Shown one piece after another: positions 1-9,333 of a DNA stretch of 64,000 nucleotides (position 1 is its first letter; each line of letters starts with the position of its first letter). The stretch is from NCBI RefSeq assembly GCF_047276495.1, contig NZ_CP178543.1, forward strand, positions 5,332,001-5,396,000, written 5' to 3'. The notes beneath the pieces are model-generated. The model saw only the letters and a program-made list of their open reading frames with translations. It made no database searches and had not been told where the DNA came from. The translations under genes were made by a program, and so were the position numbers. This stretch comes from Capilliphycus salinus (GTDB taxonomy: Bacteria > Cyanobacteriota > Cyanobacteriia > Cyanobacteriales > Microcoleaceae).

Positions 1-465
1 GAGTTGCGGGTGTGGTTTCGGCGTTTAATTCATCCTCAACACCAGTTAATTTTGGCTTATCAACCCAAACCGGAAATTTCACCGCTAGAAATTTGGGAAA
101 AACTGATCGGAATTGCCAAATATTTAAGTCGAACCGGAGAATCGGTCAGTCGGAAAAAATTACAGAAAACATTAACCATTGGTGATTCAAGCTTGATGTT
201 GGGGTTTGATTGTTTGAGACAATTGGGATTTAAAATCGAATATCGCGATCGCGAATTTTTTATCATCAAAACCGAAAGTCTAGAAACAACTGAAGCCGAA
301 CAACAAGCCGAATTTTCGGAGTTACTTCAAAGGTTTTTAGCCGCTATTCGAGAAGAACAATTTCGCCGAAAATATTTCTGTGAAGTTCCCCTCTCTACCA
401 TTCAAGCGATCGCCCATCAAACTCTCAATCAATTGTCTACCGTTTCTTCCGAGTTAAAATTTTAG
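1..465 (+). CDS. recJ: Probable RecJ single-strand exonuclease, C-terminal fragment
   Basis: The reading frame is open from the window edge, so only the last ~154 residues are present and the catalytic DHH core lies outside. The segment looks like a winged-helix-type tail: a stretch containing GIAKYLSRTGESVSRKKL, then LGFDCLRQLGFKIEYR, then a final helical part with EEQFRRKYFCEVPLSTIQ. From memory this pattern matches the C-terminal extension of cyanobacterial RecJ, a 5'-3' ssDNA exonuclease of recombination and mismatch repair. No catalytic motif can be checked here, so the assignment rests on the tail only. A TTG at position 4 is not treated as a start. It is followed by a ~100-bp gap and the convergent bioD gene. 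Confidence 0.55.
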   Translation, partial: ELRVWFRRLIHPQHQLILAYQPKPEISPLEIWEKLIGIAKYLSRTGESVSRKKLQKTLTIGDSSLMLGFDCLRQLGFKIEYRDREFFIIKTESLETTEAEQQAEFSELLQRFLAAIREEQFRRKYFCEVPLSTIQAIAHQTLNQLSTVSSELKF

Positions 466-568
466 GAAATCGAAAAAGGTGATAGAAAAGCGAACGTTTG
501 TAGTTGGGCGTCAGCCCCCTTTTTTCTGCGCTCAAGCGCAACGACGAACCCGCTGTTTTAACTCCTTC

Positions 569-1282
569 TTACGAGAGAGCAACAGAAGGTTTTAGCGTCA
601 AACTGGGTAATAAATCTTCTAAATTGAGATTTGTTGCAACTTGAGCCAATTGATTAACATCGTGGGGGTTTTCCAGATAAGGTAAAATCCCTAAAACCGG
701 AATTTGAGTTAACGATTCAATCAAATCAATCGGAGTCCAATTCTCAATTTCTTGTTGCTCGCAAGGTTGAACACAATTAAGAACAATTCCTCTCAAATTC
801 ACCCCCATTCGACGAGCCAAAGCCACATTAGAAACCGCTTGCGCGATCGCCCCCAACCGAATAGGAACCACCAAAACCGTTGGTAAACGCCAATCTCGCG
901 CCAAATCCGCTACAATTAACTCGTGGGTAATCGGAGAACCCAAACCGCCCAGCGCTTCAATTAAAATAAAATCTCGCTGCTGTTGGAGATTACAAAAAGC
1001 CGCCCAAACCTTTTCTAATTCTACCCGACGCCCTTCTTGTTCGGCTGCAATAGGAGGGGCTAAAGGCGCTTCAAAATAGAGAGGAGTAATTTCTTCGGGA
1101 GACTGTTCGAGGGAAAAAAGTTGACTATACAATTCGCGATCGCCAACCCCAGACTGTAAAGGTTTCATTACCCCCAAACGCTGAGAACAAACATATTTTT
1201 TCCAATAAGCAATCAAAGCGGTTGTTAATACCGTTTTCCCCGCTTCCGTATCGCTTGCAGAAATCAAAAGTGAATTCATCAT
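569..1282 (-). CDS. bioD: Dethiobiotin synthetase BioD
   Basis: This enzyme makes dethiobiotin from 7,8-diaminopelargonate, CO2 and ATP, the penultimate step of biotin synthesis, in the cytosol. The 237-residue protein has the family's N-terminal P-loop variant (ISASDTEAGKTVLTTAL, residues ~7-23), a conserved KPLQSG (~40-45) that holds substrate, and the ALGGLGSPI segment (~109-117) corresponding to the family's EGAGG region. Length fits the usual ~220-240. It starts at ATG 1282, 60 bp downstream of the end of the minus-strand kinase gene; biotin genes are usually scattered in cyanobacteria and no other bio gene is in the window. Confidence 0.93.
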   Translation of the reverse strand: MMNSLLISASDTEAGKTVLTTALIAYWKKYVCSQRLGVMKPLQSGVGDRELYSQLFSLEQSPEEITPLYFEAPLAPPIAAEQEGRRVELEKVWAAFCNLQQQRDFILIEALGGLGSPITHELIVADLARDWRLPTVLVVPIRLGAIAQAVSNVALARRMGVNLRGIVLNCVQPCEQQEIENWTPIDLIESLTQIPVLGILPYLENPHDVNQLAQVATNLNLEDLLPSLTLKPSVALS

Positions 1283-1342
1283 AATAACTTATCGCCTTAA
1301 AAAACAGGAAATTGACTGATATTTATCCCGAGCAAAATGAAC

Positions 1343-3427
1343 TCAACCGGTATCATTATTATCTATATTCTCCTCTCCAGCTTCTTGTTCAGTTTCAGGA
1401 AAAAAAGTCGGTTCTTTTGGCTCAGATTTAGAAGAAGAAGTCGGTTCGAGTTCCGATGACTCTTGAGCCGGATCTTCAGGTTTGGGAAAGACTCTAATTT
1501 TCGGTTCCTGAGAAGATTTCGGAGGTTCATCGGGCTTGGGTTCGGGAATCAATTCCGGTGTGGGTTCCGGTTCCGGTTCCGGTTCAAAAGTCGGTTCCGG
1601 TTCCGGTTCGGGTATCGGTTCCGGTTCAAAAGTCGGAGTCGGTTCGGGAATCGGTTCCGGTTCAAAAGTCGGAGTCGGAGTGGGTTCCGGAGTGGGTTCG
1701 GGAAGGGGTTCGGGAGTCGGAGTCGGTTCGGGAATCGGTTCCGGTTCAAAAGTCGGTTCCGGGATCGGTTCGGGAATGGGTTCGGGTATCGGTTCCCAAG
1801 TCGGCTCCGGTTCCGGCTCCCAAGTCGGTTCCGGTTCGGGAAGGATGGGGGGGAGAGTGTTAACCAGACTCACCTCCAGGGTGTAATCGCTTTTGGAAAA
1901 TCCGGGTAAAGTTTGTAACTCAATGATATAGTCCCCGGTCTGAGACACCGTTCCCTGCCACAAAGAAACCTCTTGAGCCACCGCATTTTGTTCGGGATCG
2001 TAGAGGCTGAATAACACACCCTCGCCCGAAATGGACACATAAAGCTGTTCGTTGGCGGCCGCCGAGACAATATAATCGGTTCTTTCGGTGGCTGTGACAG
2101 AACCTTTTTTGACCGCTTCCGGCCCATCGGGATACACATCTAGACGGCGAACGATCGGTTCGGGAGTCGGAGTCGGTTCCGGCGTCGGATCGGGAGTCGG
2201 TTCCGGTCTGGGAGTCGGTCTGGCTTGGGGAGTGCGAGAGGGAAAAGGTTCGAGAGTCGGACTCGGTGTAGACGGCGGACTGATCACCACCCGGGGAGTT
2301 TCACCGGGTTTTTCCTCGTCGGAGGAGATTAAACTGCGAATTAACGCTACCGTTCCCCAACCGGTCAGCAGTGCAACCGCGATCCCCGTCGCAATAATCG
2401 CCCAGGGATTTTCCCAAATCGATTTCGGGGAAGTGGCGGGAATACTCGGATTTGATTGATTCGGGTGGGAACTCCCCGGACTGTGAACAAGAGGTTGATT
2501 TCCCACCGCCAGGGTTTTCATTTCCGATAAATTCGCCCCGGTTGATGAACCCGAAGAAGCGGGAGCGGGAGCGGGATCGAGGCTTTGTAAAGCCCGTTCG
2601 ACTTCCGACGCCGACTGATAGCGATCGCCCGGTTGACGACTGAGCATCCGGTTTAAAATTTGAGCAAAAGCCGGACGGACAATGGCCAAGGGTTGCCAAT
2701 TCCAAGTGAGAGTGGCTTGATCGAGTAACTGATGGGGATCTTGACCGGTCAGCAGTACAATCGTTGTCACCGCCAACGCATAAAGATCGCTACTGGGGGA
2801 GACTTTCCCGGTTTGCAACTGTTCGAGGGGTGCGTAGCCCATTTTCCCGACTCGGGTAACGGGGGGTAAGGTTCCCACCGTCGAATGAATTTGAGTCGCC
2901 AAAGCGTTGACCACCCCAAAATCGATTAAAACCGGGAGTTGATCCCGTTGTCGGAGAATAATGTTATCGGGGGAAATATCCCGATGAATGATTCCCAGGC
3001 TGTGAATATGATCGAGAATGGGTAAGATTTCTCGCAAAAACAGCAAGACTTCCGCTTCAGAGAAGGTGGTGGGAAAGCCTGGGGGGGCGTTTTTTCGTTC
3101 GTTGAGTAGGGTGTGATAGGTTTTTCCTTCTACATAGTCTTGAACCAGAAATAGGCGTTGGTTTTCTTCAAAGACTGCACAAAATTGAGGAATTTGGGGA
3201 TGTTTTATTTGGTAGAGAACCTGGGCTTCTCGCCGGAACAGTTCTTTGGACTTCTCAAAGGCGTAATTTTCCGTCGTCGGGGGAATGAATTCTTTGAGCG
3301 CACAGCGTTCGTTAAAGCGTCCTTGGTCTTCGGCTAAATAGGTACGACCAAACCCCCCCTGACCCAAAATATCGATCAAGCGGTAGCGATGTTGCAGAAC
3401 TGTTCCGAGTGGGATGGCAGGTTGCAT
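1343..3427 (-). CDS. Transmembrane Ser/Thr protein kinase with Pro/Glu-rich repeat tail
   Basis: An N-terminal Hanks-type kinase domain (residues ~10-285) has the glycine loop GQGGFGRTYLAE, the catalytic lysine in CALKEF, HRDISPDNI, DFGVV and an activation/APE-like segment with PLEQLQTGKVSPSSDLYA. A single membrane segment follows at ~337-362 (WAIIATGIAVALLTGWGTVA), so the kinase is cytoplasmic. The outer part starts with a Pro/Thr linker, then a ~90-residue beta-rich section (RLDVYPDGPEAVKK to YTLEVSLV), then about 170 residues of degenerate EPEPTFEPEPIPEP-type repeats ending in an acidic tail. The substrate is unknown. The repeat tail resembles a wall-spanning stalk, which is an inference. 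It is divergent from the GUN4-domain gene at 3834 with a ~400-bp intergenic region. Confidence 0.9.
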   Translation of the reverse strand: MQPAIPLGTVLQHRYRLIDILGQGGFGRTYLAEDQGRFNERCALKEFIPPTTENYAFEKSKELFRREAQVLYQIKHPQIPQFCAVFEENQRLFLVQDYVEGKTYHTLLNERKNAPPGFPTTFSEAEVLLFLREILPILDHIHSLGIIHRDISPDNIILRQRDQLPVLIDFGVVNALATQIHSTVGTLPPVTRVGKMGYAPLEQLQTGKVSPSSDLYALAVTTIVLLTGQDPHQLLDQATLTWNWQPLAIVRPAFAQILNRMLSRQPGDRYQSASEVERALQSLDPAPAPASSGSSTGANLSEMKTLAVGNQPLVHSPGSSHPNQSNPSIPATSPKSIWENPWAIIATGIAVALLTGWGTVALIRSLISSDEEKPGETPRVVISPPSTPSPTLEPFPSRTPQARPTPRPEPTPDPTPEPTPTPEPIVRRLDVYPDGPEAVKKGSVTATERTDYIVSAAANEQLYVSISGEGVLFSLYDPEQNAVAQEVSLWQGTVSQTGDYIIELQTLPGFSKSDYTLEVSLVNTLPPILPEPEPTWEPEPEPTWEPIPEPIPEPIPEPTFEPEPIPEPTPTPEPLPEPTPEPTPTPTFEPEPIPEPTPTFEPEPIPEPEPEPTFEPEPEPEPTPELIPEPKPDEPPKSSQEPKIRVFPKPEDPAQESSELEPTSSSKSEPKEPTFFPETEQEAGEENIDNNDTG
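1531..1860 (-). repeat. Degenerate Pro/Glu codon repeats in the kinase tail
   Basis: Hexanucleotide-like units (on the + strand GGTTCCGGTTCC, GGTTCGGGAATC, AAAGTCGGAGTC) are iterated for about 330 bp and encode the EP/EPTP tail of the kinase. The low complexity opens long overlapping frames on both strands, none of which looks like a real gene. Such tracts are prone to length change by slippage. Confidence 0.85.
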
Positions 3428-3833
3428 AGAAGGTCGATAGAGAGAAGCTCTTCAATTCTAAAGTTTAGATGAACGATTTTGTCAGCGCTCAGTGGTCAGT
3501 TCTTTAACTGTTCTCCCTGTGGCTGTCGGGTAGAGGGATTGATACACAGACAACGGTTTTGTGAGAAACAGGGGTTTTGGGGAAAGTTCTCCCCAAGAAA
3601 ATTGTTTCTACTTTAACTCTGATTGGCAAGTTTGCCTAGTCGTTTTGTAGACCAGTTTCTCAAACGGTTACTCAATTTGATCCCGACTTTTACGGAAGCA
3701 CTGGAAAATTTCCTGATAAAAGGAAGTGGGCGATCGCGATTTTAACGATTTGGGGACCTCTTGAGGTTGTCTGATGACCAGCCTGGTGATTCCCAATGGT
3801 AAGACGGATCTAGCATGGACTCATTTTAATCTG
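3428..3833. other. Divergent intergenic region, kinase / GUN4-domain gene
   Basis: About 400 bp separate the two divergent starts and should hold both promoters. I see one small hairpin (TTGGGGA / TCCCCAA, 3577-3596) and one HIP1-like GCGATCGCG near 3730. No clear promoter or gene is visible. Confidence 0.4.
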
Positions 3834-4577
3834 ATGGTTCTCTGTCCTGTTTGTCAAAACGAATATCAACCGGAAATGGTTTCTTTTTGTTCGGTTTGTG
3901 GTTGGGATTTGACTCCCTGTCCACCCGCTTTTCAACAACGCCAGAGTCTACAAGAGGCTTGGGCCAGACAGGTGTGGGAAAAATTACAAGACTTAGAAAA
4001 AATTGCTCAAACTGACCGTTTGAAGGATCTATCTCTTAATCGAGAACCTCAGGAGATTTTGACTTCTAAAACTTTGATTTTTACCTCGAAAACTTTACAA
4101 GAATTACGCTCGGAGCGGGGGATTAATTATACTCCGCTTCGTTGTCTTTTGGAAGCCAGACAGTGGCGAGAAGCTGATGAGGAAACTACTCGCCTGATGT
4201 TGTTGGCTGCCAAACGCGAAAAGGTCGGTTATCTTGACCTCTACGCTATTCGCGATTTTCCTTGTACCGATCTGTTTACGATTAATCAACTCTGGCTTGA
4301 ATACAGTCGCGGACATTTTGGTTTTTCTGTACAAAAACGGATTTGGGAAAGTTTGGCTAATCAAAAACAGTCCGCTTCTGAAGCCGATTTGGGGGATTAT
4401 TTGGGATGGCGAAAACAGGGGCAATGGTTGGATTATGATGACTTGATTTTTGATTTGCGATCGCCTCAAGGTCATCTTCCCGTTGGCTTCGCTTGGTGGG
4501 TGGTTTGGTGGTGTATTTCTTTGTCTCGCGTTGTTGTTTATGAGGTGTTTGAACGTCTTAAAAGTTGTAAGTTTTAA
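3834..4577 (+). CDS. GUN4-domain protein with N-terminal zinc ribbon
   Basis: The C-terminal ~150 residues form a GUN4 domain (YTPLRCLLEARQWREADEET; FPCTDLFTINQLWLEYSRGH; FGFSVQKRIWESL; GHLPVGF), the fold that binds protoporphyrin IX and Mg-protoporphyrin and stimulates Mg-chelatase in chlorophyll synthesis. Upstream is a CPVC-x13-CSVC pair (residues ~4-23) that looks like a zinc ribbon, followed by a helical linker. I chose ATG 3834 because it places the zinc ribbon at the very N-terminus; an in-frame ATG at 3774 would add 20 residues. This is not the canonical GUN4 layout, so it is probably a paralogue with a regulatory or haem/bilin-sensing role; its tetrapyrrole ligand is unproven. A second, shorter GUN4 gene lies at 30333. 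Confidence 0.88.
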   Translation: MVLCPVCQNEYQPEMVSFCSVCGWDLTPCPPAFQQRQSLQEAWARQVWEKLQDLEKIAQTDRLKDLSLNREPQEILTSKTLIFTSKTLQELRSERGINYTPLRCLLEARQWREADEETTRLMLLAAKREKVGYLDLYAIRDFPCTDLFTINQLWLEYSRGHFGFSVQKRIWESLANQKQSASEADLGDYLGWRKQGQWLDYDDLIFDLRSPQGHLPVGFAWWVVWWCISLSRVVVYEVFERLKSCKF

Positions 4578-4939
4578 CCGGTGTCGGGACTAAAGAAGTC
4601 GTCAGGTCGATTTGCTCAGTCGTCAGAAGTTCAGAGTAAAAAACCCGCTTTCTTCTACTTCCTTACATTGGCGGCTCTGTGTTGAGAGCAGAAACCGGGT
4701 TTTTGGCGGGTACTTCCTCGCAACCCACACCGTGATCTCATTTTCGAGATTAAAGACAGAGTAAGCCCAATATACCATGTACCTCTGATTTTACCCGAAA
4801 AGCTCAAATTTAGCAAGTTTCAATTTTTTTTCTAGGATTAACTCTGCAAATTTGTTAGGATATAAAGTTGAAAATGCTAGCATTCTATCGAGAAGTTAAG
4901 TTTCACGATCAACCCTAGAATTTACCAGAATAAAATCCG
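4578..4939. other. Intergenic region upstream of the response regulator
   Basis: Besides the hairpin near 4640-4708, this 360-bp AT-rich stretch should hold the response-regulator promoter. A possible element is TTGTTA near 4853 and an extended -10-like TGCTAGCAT near 4876, but this is weak. No gene is seen. Confidence 0.35.
4640..4708 (+). terminator. Terminator-like hairpin after the GUN4-domain gene
   Basis: AAAAACCCG near 4642 pairs with CGGGTTTTT near 4702 (9 bp), extended by TTTC/GAAA across a bulge, with a large loop. It is ~60 bp after the stop of the zinc-ribbon GUN4 gene and carries a T-run, so it probably ends that transcript. Confidence 0.5.
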
Positions 4940-5614
4940 ATGAGTACCCAGATTTTACTCGTTGAAGACGAAGAAGCACTTGCTCAATTTCTCAAACAAG
5001 AGTTAACCTACGAAGGATATGAAGTCACCGTCGAAAATGATGGAATGAATGGGTTAGTCAAAGCCAGAGAATCTAATCCCGATTTAATCATTTTAGACTG
5101 GATGTTACCCCGATTGTCGGGGATCGAAATTTGTCGGCGTTTAAGAGCGAGTCATAACCAAGTTCCGATCATTTTATTAACCGCCAAAGATGAAGTTAGC
5201 GATCGCGTGACCGGTTTAGACTCCGGTGCTGATGATTATATCATTAAACCCTTTAGTTTGGAAGAGTTTTTAGCGCGAGTCCGGGTGCATATTCGCCGTC
5301 TTCAAGAATCCGATTCTGATTTATTAACCTTTTGTGATTTAAGTTTAGATCGAAAAACTCGGGAAGTCCGACGGGGTAATCGTTTAATTGATTTAACCGC
5401 CAAAGAATATGATTTACTCGAATATTTGATGAGTCATCCCCGTCAAGTTCTCACTCGCGATCAAATTCTCGAAAAAGTTTGGGGATATGATTTTATGGGA
5501 GATTCAAACATTATTGAAGTTTACGTTCGTTATCTGCGAATTAAGTTAGAATCCTCGGGAGAAACTCGACTCATTCAAACGGTTCGCAGTGTGGGATACG
5601 TGTTGCGAGAATAG
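4940..5614 (+). CDS. OmpR/PhoB-family response regulator
   Basis: This is a two-component DNA-binding regulator of typical length (224 aa). The receiver domain (1-~118) has the acidic pair E9/D10, the phospho-acceptor D53 (ILDWMLP), T81 and K103 (IIKPFS). The C-terminal winged helix (~128-222) shows LTAKEYDLLEYLMSHPRQVL, VWGYDF and the terminal TVRSVGYVLRE typical of OmpR. It resembles cyanobacterial ManR/RppA-type regulators, but family alone does not give the signal. A sensor histidine kinase lies tail to tail with it, 13 bp apart, and is the likeliest partner although they are not in one operon. Confidence 0.93.
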   Translation: MSTQILLVEDEEALAQFLKQELTYEGYEVTVENDGMNGLVKARESNPDLIILDWMLPRLSGIEICRRLRASHNQVPIILLTAKDEVSDRVTGLDSGADDYIIKPFSLEEFLARVRVHIRRLQESDSDLLTFCDLSLDRKTREVRRGNRLIDLTAKEYDLLEYLMSHPRQVLTRDQILEKVWGYDFMGDSNIIEVYVRYLRIKLESSGETRLIQTVRSVGYVLRE

Positions 5615-5627
5615 ACACAACATCCCG

Positions 5628-7103
5628 TTAACTCGCGGGTAAAATCACCGTAAAAATACTTCCTTCTCCCGGTTTAGAAAGCAGCGTCACCCGACCTCCC
5701 ATTCCTTCAACTAGAGTCTTAACAATCGACAATCCCAAACCCGTTCCTCCGGCGCGAGTTCGAGCTTCATCAACTCGATAAAACCGTTCAAAAATGCGGC
5801 TTTGATGCTGTAGAGGAATACCCTGTCCTTTGTCGCAAACACTCAGATAAACTTTTTGATTTTTAGCTTTAACTTTCAAAGTAATCGGTTGTTCGGGTTC
5901 GGAATATTTAATCGCATTATCAATTAAATTGAGTAACACTTGTTTGAGGCGATTTCTATCGGCTTTCACCTGAATATTCCCTTGAATCGCTTCAAGACGA
6001 ACTCGACCCTGACTAAATTGTTGCGCCATTTCTCGCACTTCAGACAGTAAACTATTCACCTCAAAAGATTCAATTTGAAAATGTAGATTTCCGTGATCGG
6101 CGCGAGCCAGTTCCAGTAAATCTTGCAATAAACGAATCGTGCGTTCGGCTTCATTGGCAGCCACTTCTAAGCCTTCTCGTTGGGGAGGAGTGAGATTATT
6201 TCCCCGTCTTAATGTACTTTGTAAATATCCCTGAACAATCGTTAACGGAGTTCGTAACTCGTGGGAAACATTACTAACAAATTGTCGCTGTTGTTCCCAA
6301 GATTCCGACAGCCGATCTAACATCTTATTACAAGTATTCGCCAGCATCGAAACTTCACTCGGCGCCTGTTCTAACTTCAGACGATAATCCGACAAATCAT
6401 CAGCCGAAATCGTTTCGGTAAGCTGACTCATTTTTTGTAGGGGTTCTAAAGATTTGCGAATATACAAAGCACTAATAACCACCAATAAAACCGTCGCAAA
6501 AATCGTGACCGGAATCAAGCTATAAACAATCGATAAAAAAATAGTATATTCTCGGGTAATATCCGTCACCAAATACAATTTACCTAACCGTTGATTGGAA
6601 ACCCAAAATGGTCCCCCACAGGCCACCCAATAGCGATCGCTAATTAAAGCAACTTTCGGCTTTAACGGCATATTGGTATACTCTAAAAGTAAACCGTGAG
6701 TTTGAGGATCAATCTCCTTTTGAAACCCTATTGATTGAGTAATAATATCTCCGTTATTATCTCGAATCCAAACTAAATGCTCTTGAAACTCTGGCTTTTG
6801 AATTACTTTTTTAATCGCCGCATCCCGAGACATCATTTCACTATAAACCGTTACCTCATGGGAAAACTTTTTCGCCATGTCTTGAATTTTATATTTATGA
6901 CTATCAACCAATAACTTCTGCATTCTCAAACTCGTCCAAGTCGTCACACCTCCCAAACTCAAAACAGAAAATATTGTAATCCCTAAGGTGAGTTGAAATT
7001 TTAAGGAAGCGGGAGGTAAAATCTTCCCTTTTCGAGCAAAAGAAAAGTGTTTTGACATCCAATTTCCCAGGCTTGTATTGTTCGTTTTTAAAACGTCTAC
7101 CAT
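5628..7103 (-). CDS. Membrane sensor histidine kinase
   Basis: This 491-residue protein has a TM near residues 37-57, an extracytoplasmic ~125-residue sensor domain, a second TM (~185-212, VYSLIPVTIFATVLLVVISAL), a HAMP domain, the HisKA dimerisation helix with the phospho-His motif FVSNVSHELRTPLTIVQGYL, and an ATPase domain with N (LIDNAIKYS), G1 (DKGQGIP), F (FERFYR) and G2 (GGTGLGLSIV) boxes. All catalytic boxes are present, so it should autophosphorylate and pass phosphate to a response regulator, probably the convergent neighbour at 4940. The ligand of the outer domain is not evident. Its start is followed upstream by ~150 bp of AT-rich DNA before the end of dnaX. Confidence 0.93.
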   Translation of the reverse strand: MVDVLKTNNTSLGNWMSKHFSFARKGKILPPASLKFQLTLGITIFSVLSLGGVTTWTSLRMQKLLVDSHKYKIQDMAKKFSHEVTVYSEMMSRDAAIKKVIQKPEFQEHLVWIRDNNGDIITQSIGFQKEIDPQTHGLLLEYTNMPLKPKVALISDRYWVACGGPFWVSNQRLGKLYLVTDITREYTIFLSIVYSLIPVTIFATVLLVVISALYIRKSLEPLQKMSQLTETISADDLSDYRLKLEQAPSEVSMLANTCNKMLDRLSESWEQQRQFVSNVSHELRTPLTIVQGYLQSTLRRGNNLTPPQREGLEVAANEAERTIRLLQDLLELARADHGNLHFQIESFEVNSLLSEVREMAQQFSQGRVRLEAIQGNIQVKADRNRLKQVLLNLIDNAIKYSEPEQPITLKVKAKNQKVYLSVCDKGQGIPLQHQSRIFERFYRVDEARTRAGGTGLGLSIVKTLVEGMGGRVTLLSKPGEGSIFTVILPAS

Positions 7104-7251
7104 AAATTTAATTCAATAAAAACCTACAATTATAGCTAAACTTAATAGAAAATAAATCTATCCTCCCCTTCTATTCAACGCTAACAGACTGAATGATAAC
7201 TGAAGTTTAACTGAGAAGTCGCTGAGAACATCTCCAACCCCGAAAAAAGGT

Positions 7252-9333
7252 TTAAAAAGGGACATCATTTTGATCGTTTTCATCGTCCTCCGGTTCGATA
7301 ATTGTTTCAAAAGTAGATAGTTCTTCTGTAGATAGATCTTCTCCTGTCACTCCAGACAAATTATTTAAAGGTGTCGAACCTTTTTGTTCGGTTAAATGAA
7401 TCACTTCTCCATCGAACGCCTTCGCCAGTTTTTGAGAAGCAAGCATAACCCGATCTTGCGGTAAATCATCGGAAATTATTGGGTCTTGAGGAGATATTGA
7501 CGGGGAATTTTGAGGGGGAATTTCTCGCGGTTTAACAGGGGGTTCAACGGGTAACGGTTCAACCGGAAATTCTGATTTAAAAGTAGCTTCAGAGAGTTTC
7601 TCGGGTTGAGGATTTTCCCGAGGATAAACTGTCGGTTTATTTTCAACGGGTTTATTTTCAGGGGGTTTATTTTCAACGGGTTTATTTTCAGTTTGTTGGG
7701 GAGAGGAAGCTTTGGGAGAACTATTTTTCTTTTGGGTTCCCACTTCCAAGCGAACTTTAATAGGATGGTTAAACACCCGTTGAAAAGCAGCTTCCATATG
7801 AGGAATTTTTCCCTTTGCCATGTTATACAACGCTTGACTCGGAAAACCAATATCAGCAACTTCTGTATTGATGCTCAGTAAACGTCCATGCTGACGCAAT
7901 AAAGCTTGGGTTGCTGAAGGTTTAACTTCTTCGAGAACCCTCCGCCAAATTTCTTCGAGATCATAGTTTTCTGTATCAGCAGAAAATGAAGATGTTGTTG
8001 TTTCTGCCGGGTGATTTTCCGGTATTTTCGGTGTCGGATCAGACGGTTGATGAGCGACGGTTTTTGAAGGTTCTACACCGGGTTTTTCTAACGGTTTAGG
8101 TGGGGCTTCGGGCGAGGGCAAAGGTGCGGGAGAAGGTGAATTTTGCGGGGGAGATGAAGGCGCGACAAACGGTTGAGAGACTGTTCTCGGTTGCGGTGAA
8201 CTTTGAGTTGGAAAAGACTGAACCGATGACACAGAATGACTGAGTGCGGAGGGTAATAATCCCAGTAAAATAATTTCCAACCACAGACGGGGTTGGGTGG
8301 TATTTTTAATTTGAGTTTCGCTTTCGCGGAGATGTTTTTGAGCGGCTAATATTGTCGAAATTTCCCAATCATGGGAAAATTGACAAAGTTCTTGCCAAGT
8401 CGGTTGAGTTAATTTAACTAAATCTAAACGTTCGGGTGCAGTTTTTGCGATTAATAAATCCCGATAAAATTCCGCTAAGTTTTGCAGAACGATTAGGGGT
8501 TCTCGTCCTCTATTCAACAGTTGACGAACCGAATCAATTACCGTCGTGCTATTTTCCGAGGCGATCGCTTTTAACAGTTCAAGTAAATCTCGTTCGGGAA
8601 CGGCGCCCACCAAATCCCAAACCCGTTCCACATCAATTTCACCCGCAAGTAAGCTTAACTGATCCAGTAAACTTTCCGCATCTCTGAGTCCGCCTTGAGC
8701 AATTTGAGCGACCATTTTAACCGCTTCTAGAGTGATGGGAATTTCTTCTTTTTGAGCAATTTGTTCTAAATGTTTTACCATCGGTTCGAGAGGAATTCGA
8801 CGAAAATCGAAGCGCTGACAGCGAGAAATAATCGTCGGTAAAACCCGTTGCGGATCGGTTGTCGCCAGAACAAAAACCACCCGTTCGGGGGGTTCTTCCA
8901 AGGTTTTTAGCAGGGCATTAAACGCCGCCACACTGAGCATATGGCATTCATCAATTACATACACTTTATAACGACATTGAACCGGTGCAAATTGAGCGCG
9001 TTCGATCAATTCTCGAATATTATCAACTCCCGTATTACTCGCCGCGTCAATTTCAATCACATCCAAAGTCGAACCGTTAGCAATACCCCGACAAACGGCA
9101 CAGGTTCCGCAGGGAGTCGCGGTTGGTTGACTGGCAGACAAACAGTTGAGAGATTTGGCTAAAATTCGAGCGCTGGAGGTTTTTCCGGTTCCTCTAGGCC
9201 CCGTAAACAGGTAAGCCGGAACGATACGCCGACGGTCGATGGCGTTGGTGAGGGTGGTGGCGATCGCATCTTGGCCAACCAAGTCCGCAAAGGTTTGAGG
9301 GCGATATTTGTGGTGGAGGGGTTCGTAGGTCAC
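7252..9333 (-). CDS. dnaX: DNA polymerase III subunit gamma/tau
   Basis: This is the clamp-loader ATPase of the replisome. The AAA+ module (residues 1-~240) carries Walker A GPRGTGKTSSARILAKSL, the zinc-binding cysteines (C64 and the CGTCAVC cluster), the Walker B/DECH box (VYVIDECHMLS) and sensor 1 (LATTDPQRVLPTIISRCQ). Domain III follows to ~365. A Pro/Ser-rich linker, a tau-like segment (~470-545), an ENKP repeat tract and an acidic tail finish the protein at 693 residues. No intein interrupts the Walker A region, although DnaX inteins are known in other cyanobacteria. I saw no obvious A-rich slippage site for making a separate gamma form. Confidence 0.95.
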   Translation of the reverse strand: MTYEPLHHKYRPQTFADLVGQDAIATTLTNAIDRRRIVPAYLFTGPRGTGKTSSARILAKSLNCLSASQPTATPCGTCAVCRGIANGSTLDVIEIDAASNTGVDNIRELIERAQFAPVQCRYKVYVIDECHMLSVAAFNALLKTLEEPPERVVFVLATTDPQRVLPTIISRCQRFDFRRIPLEPMVKHLEQIAQKEEIPITLEAVKMVAQIAQGGLRDAESLLDQLSLLAGEIDVERVWDLVGAVPERDLLELLKAIASENSTTVIDSVRQLLNRGREPLIVLQNLAEFYRDLLIAKTAPERLDLVKLTQPTWQELCQFSHDWEISTILAAQKHLRESETQIKNTTQPRLWLEIILLGLLPSALSHSVSSVQSFPTQSSPQPRTVSQPFVAPSSPPQNSPSPAPLPSPEAPPKPLEKPGVEPSKTVAHQPSDPTPKIPENHPAETTTSSFSADTENYDLEEIWRRVLEEVKPSATQALLRQHGRLLSINTEVADIGFPSQALYNMAKGKIPHMEAAFQRVFNHPIKVRLEVGTQKKNSSPKASSPQQTENKPVENKPPENKPVENKPTVYPRENPQPEKLSEATFKSEFPVEPLPVEPPVKPREIPPQNSPSISPQDPIISDDLPQDRVMLASQKLAKAFDGEVIHLTEQKGSTPLNNLSGVTGEDLSTEELSTFETIIEPEDDENDQNDVPF
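7630..7693 (-). repeat. 18-bp tandem repeats in dnaX (ENKPVx units)
   Basis: The unit GGTTTATTTTCAACG plus 3 bp is repeated about four times in register with the frame and encodes ENKPV/ENKPP hexapeptides in the tau linker. It is an in-frame repeat likely to vary in copy number. Confidence 0.8.

Noticed and set aside
1463..1909. Long open frames opposite and out of frame with the kinase repeat tail
   Set aside because: They arise from the hexanucleotide repeat and give Arg/Phe or Gly/Ser/Val monotony; the minus-strand kinase frame is clearly the real one.
7252..9333. Intein in dnaX, as in some cyanobacteria
   Set aside because: The Walker A and zinc regions run without interruption.
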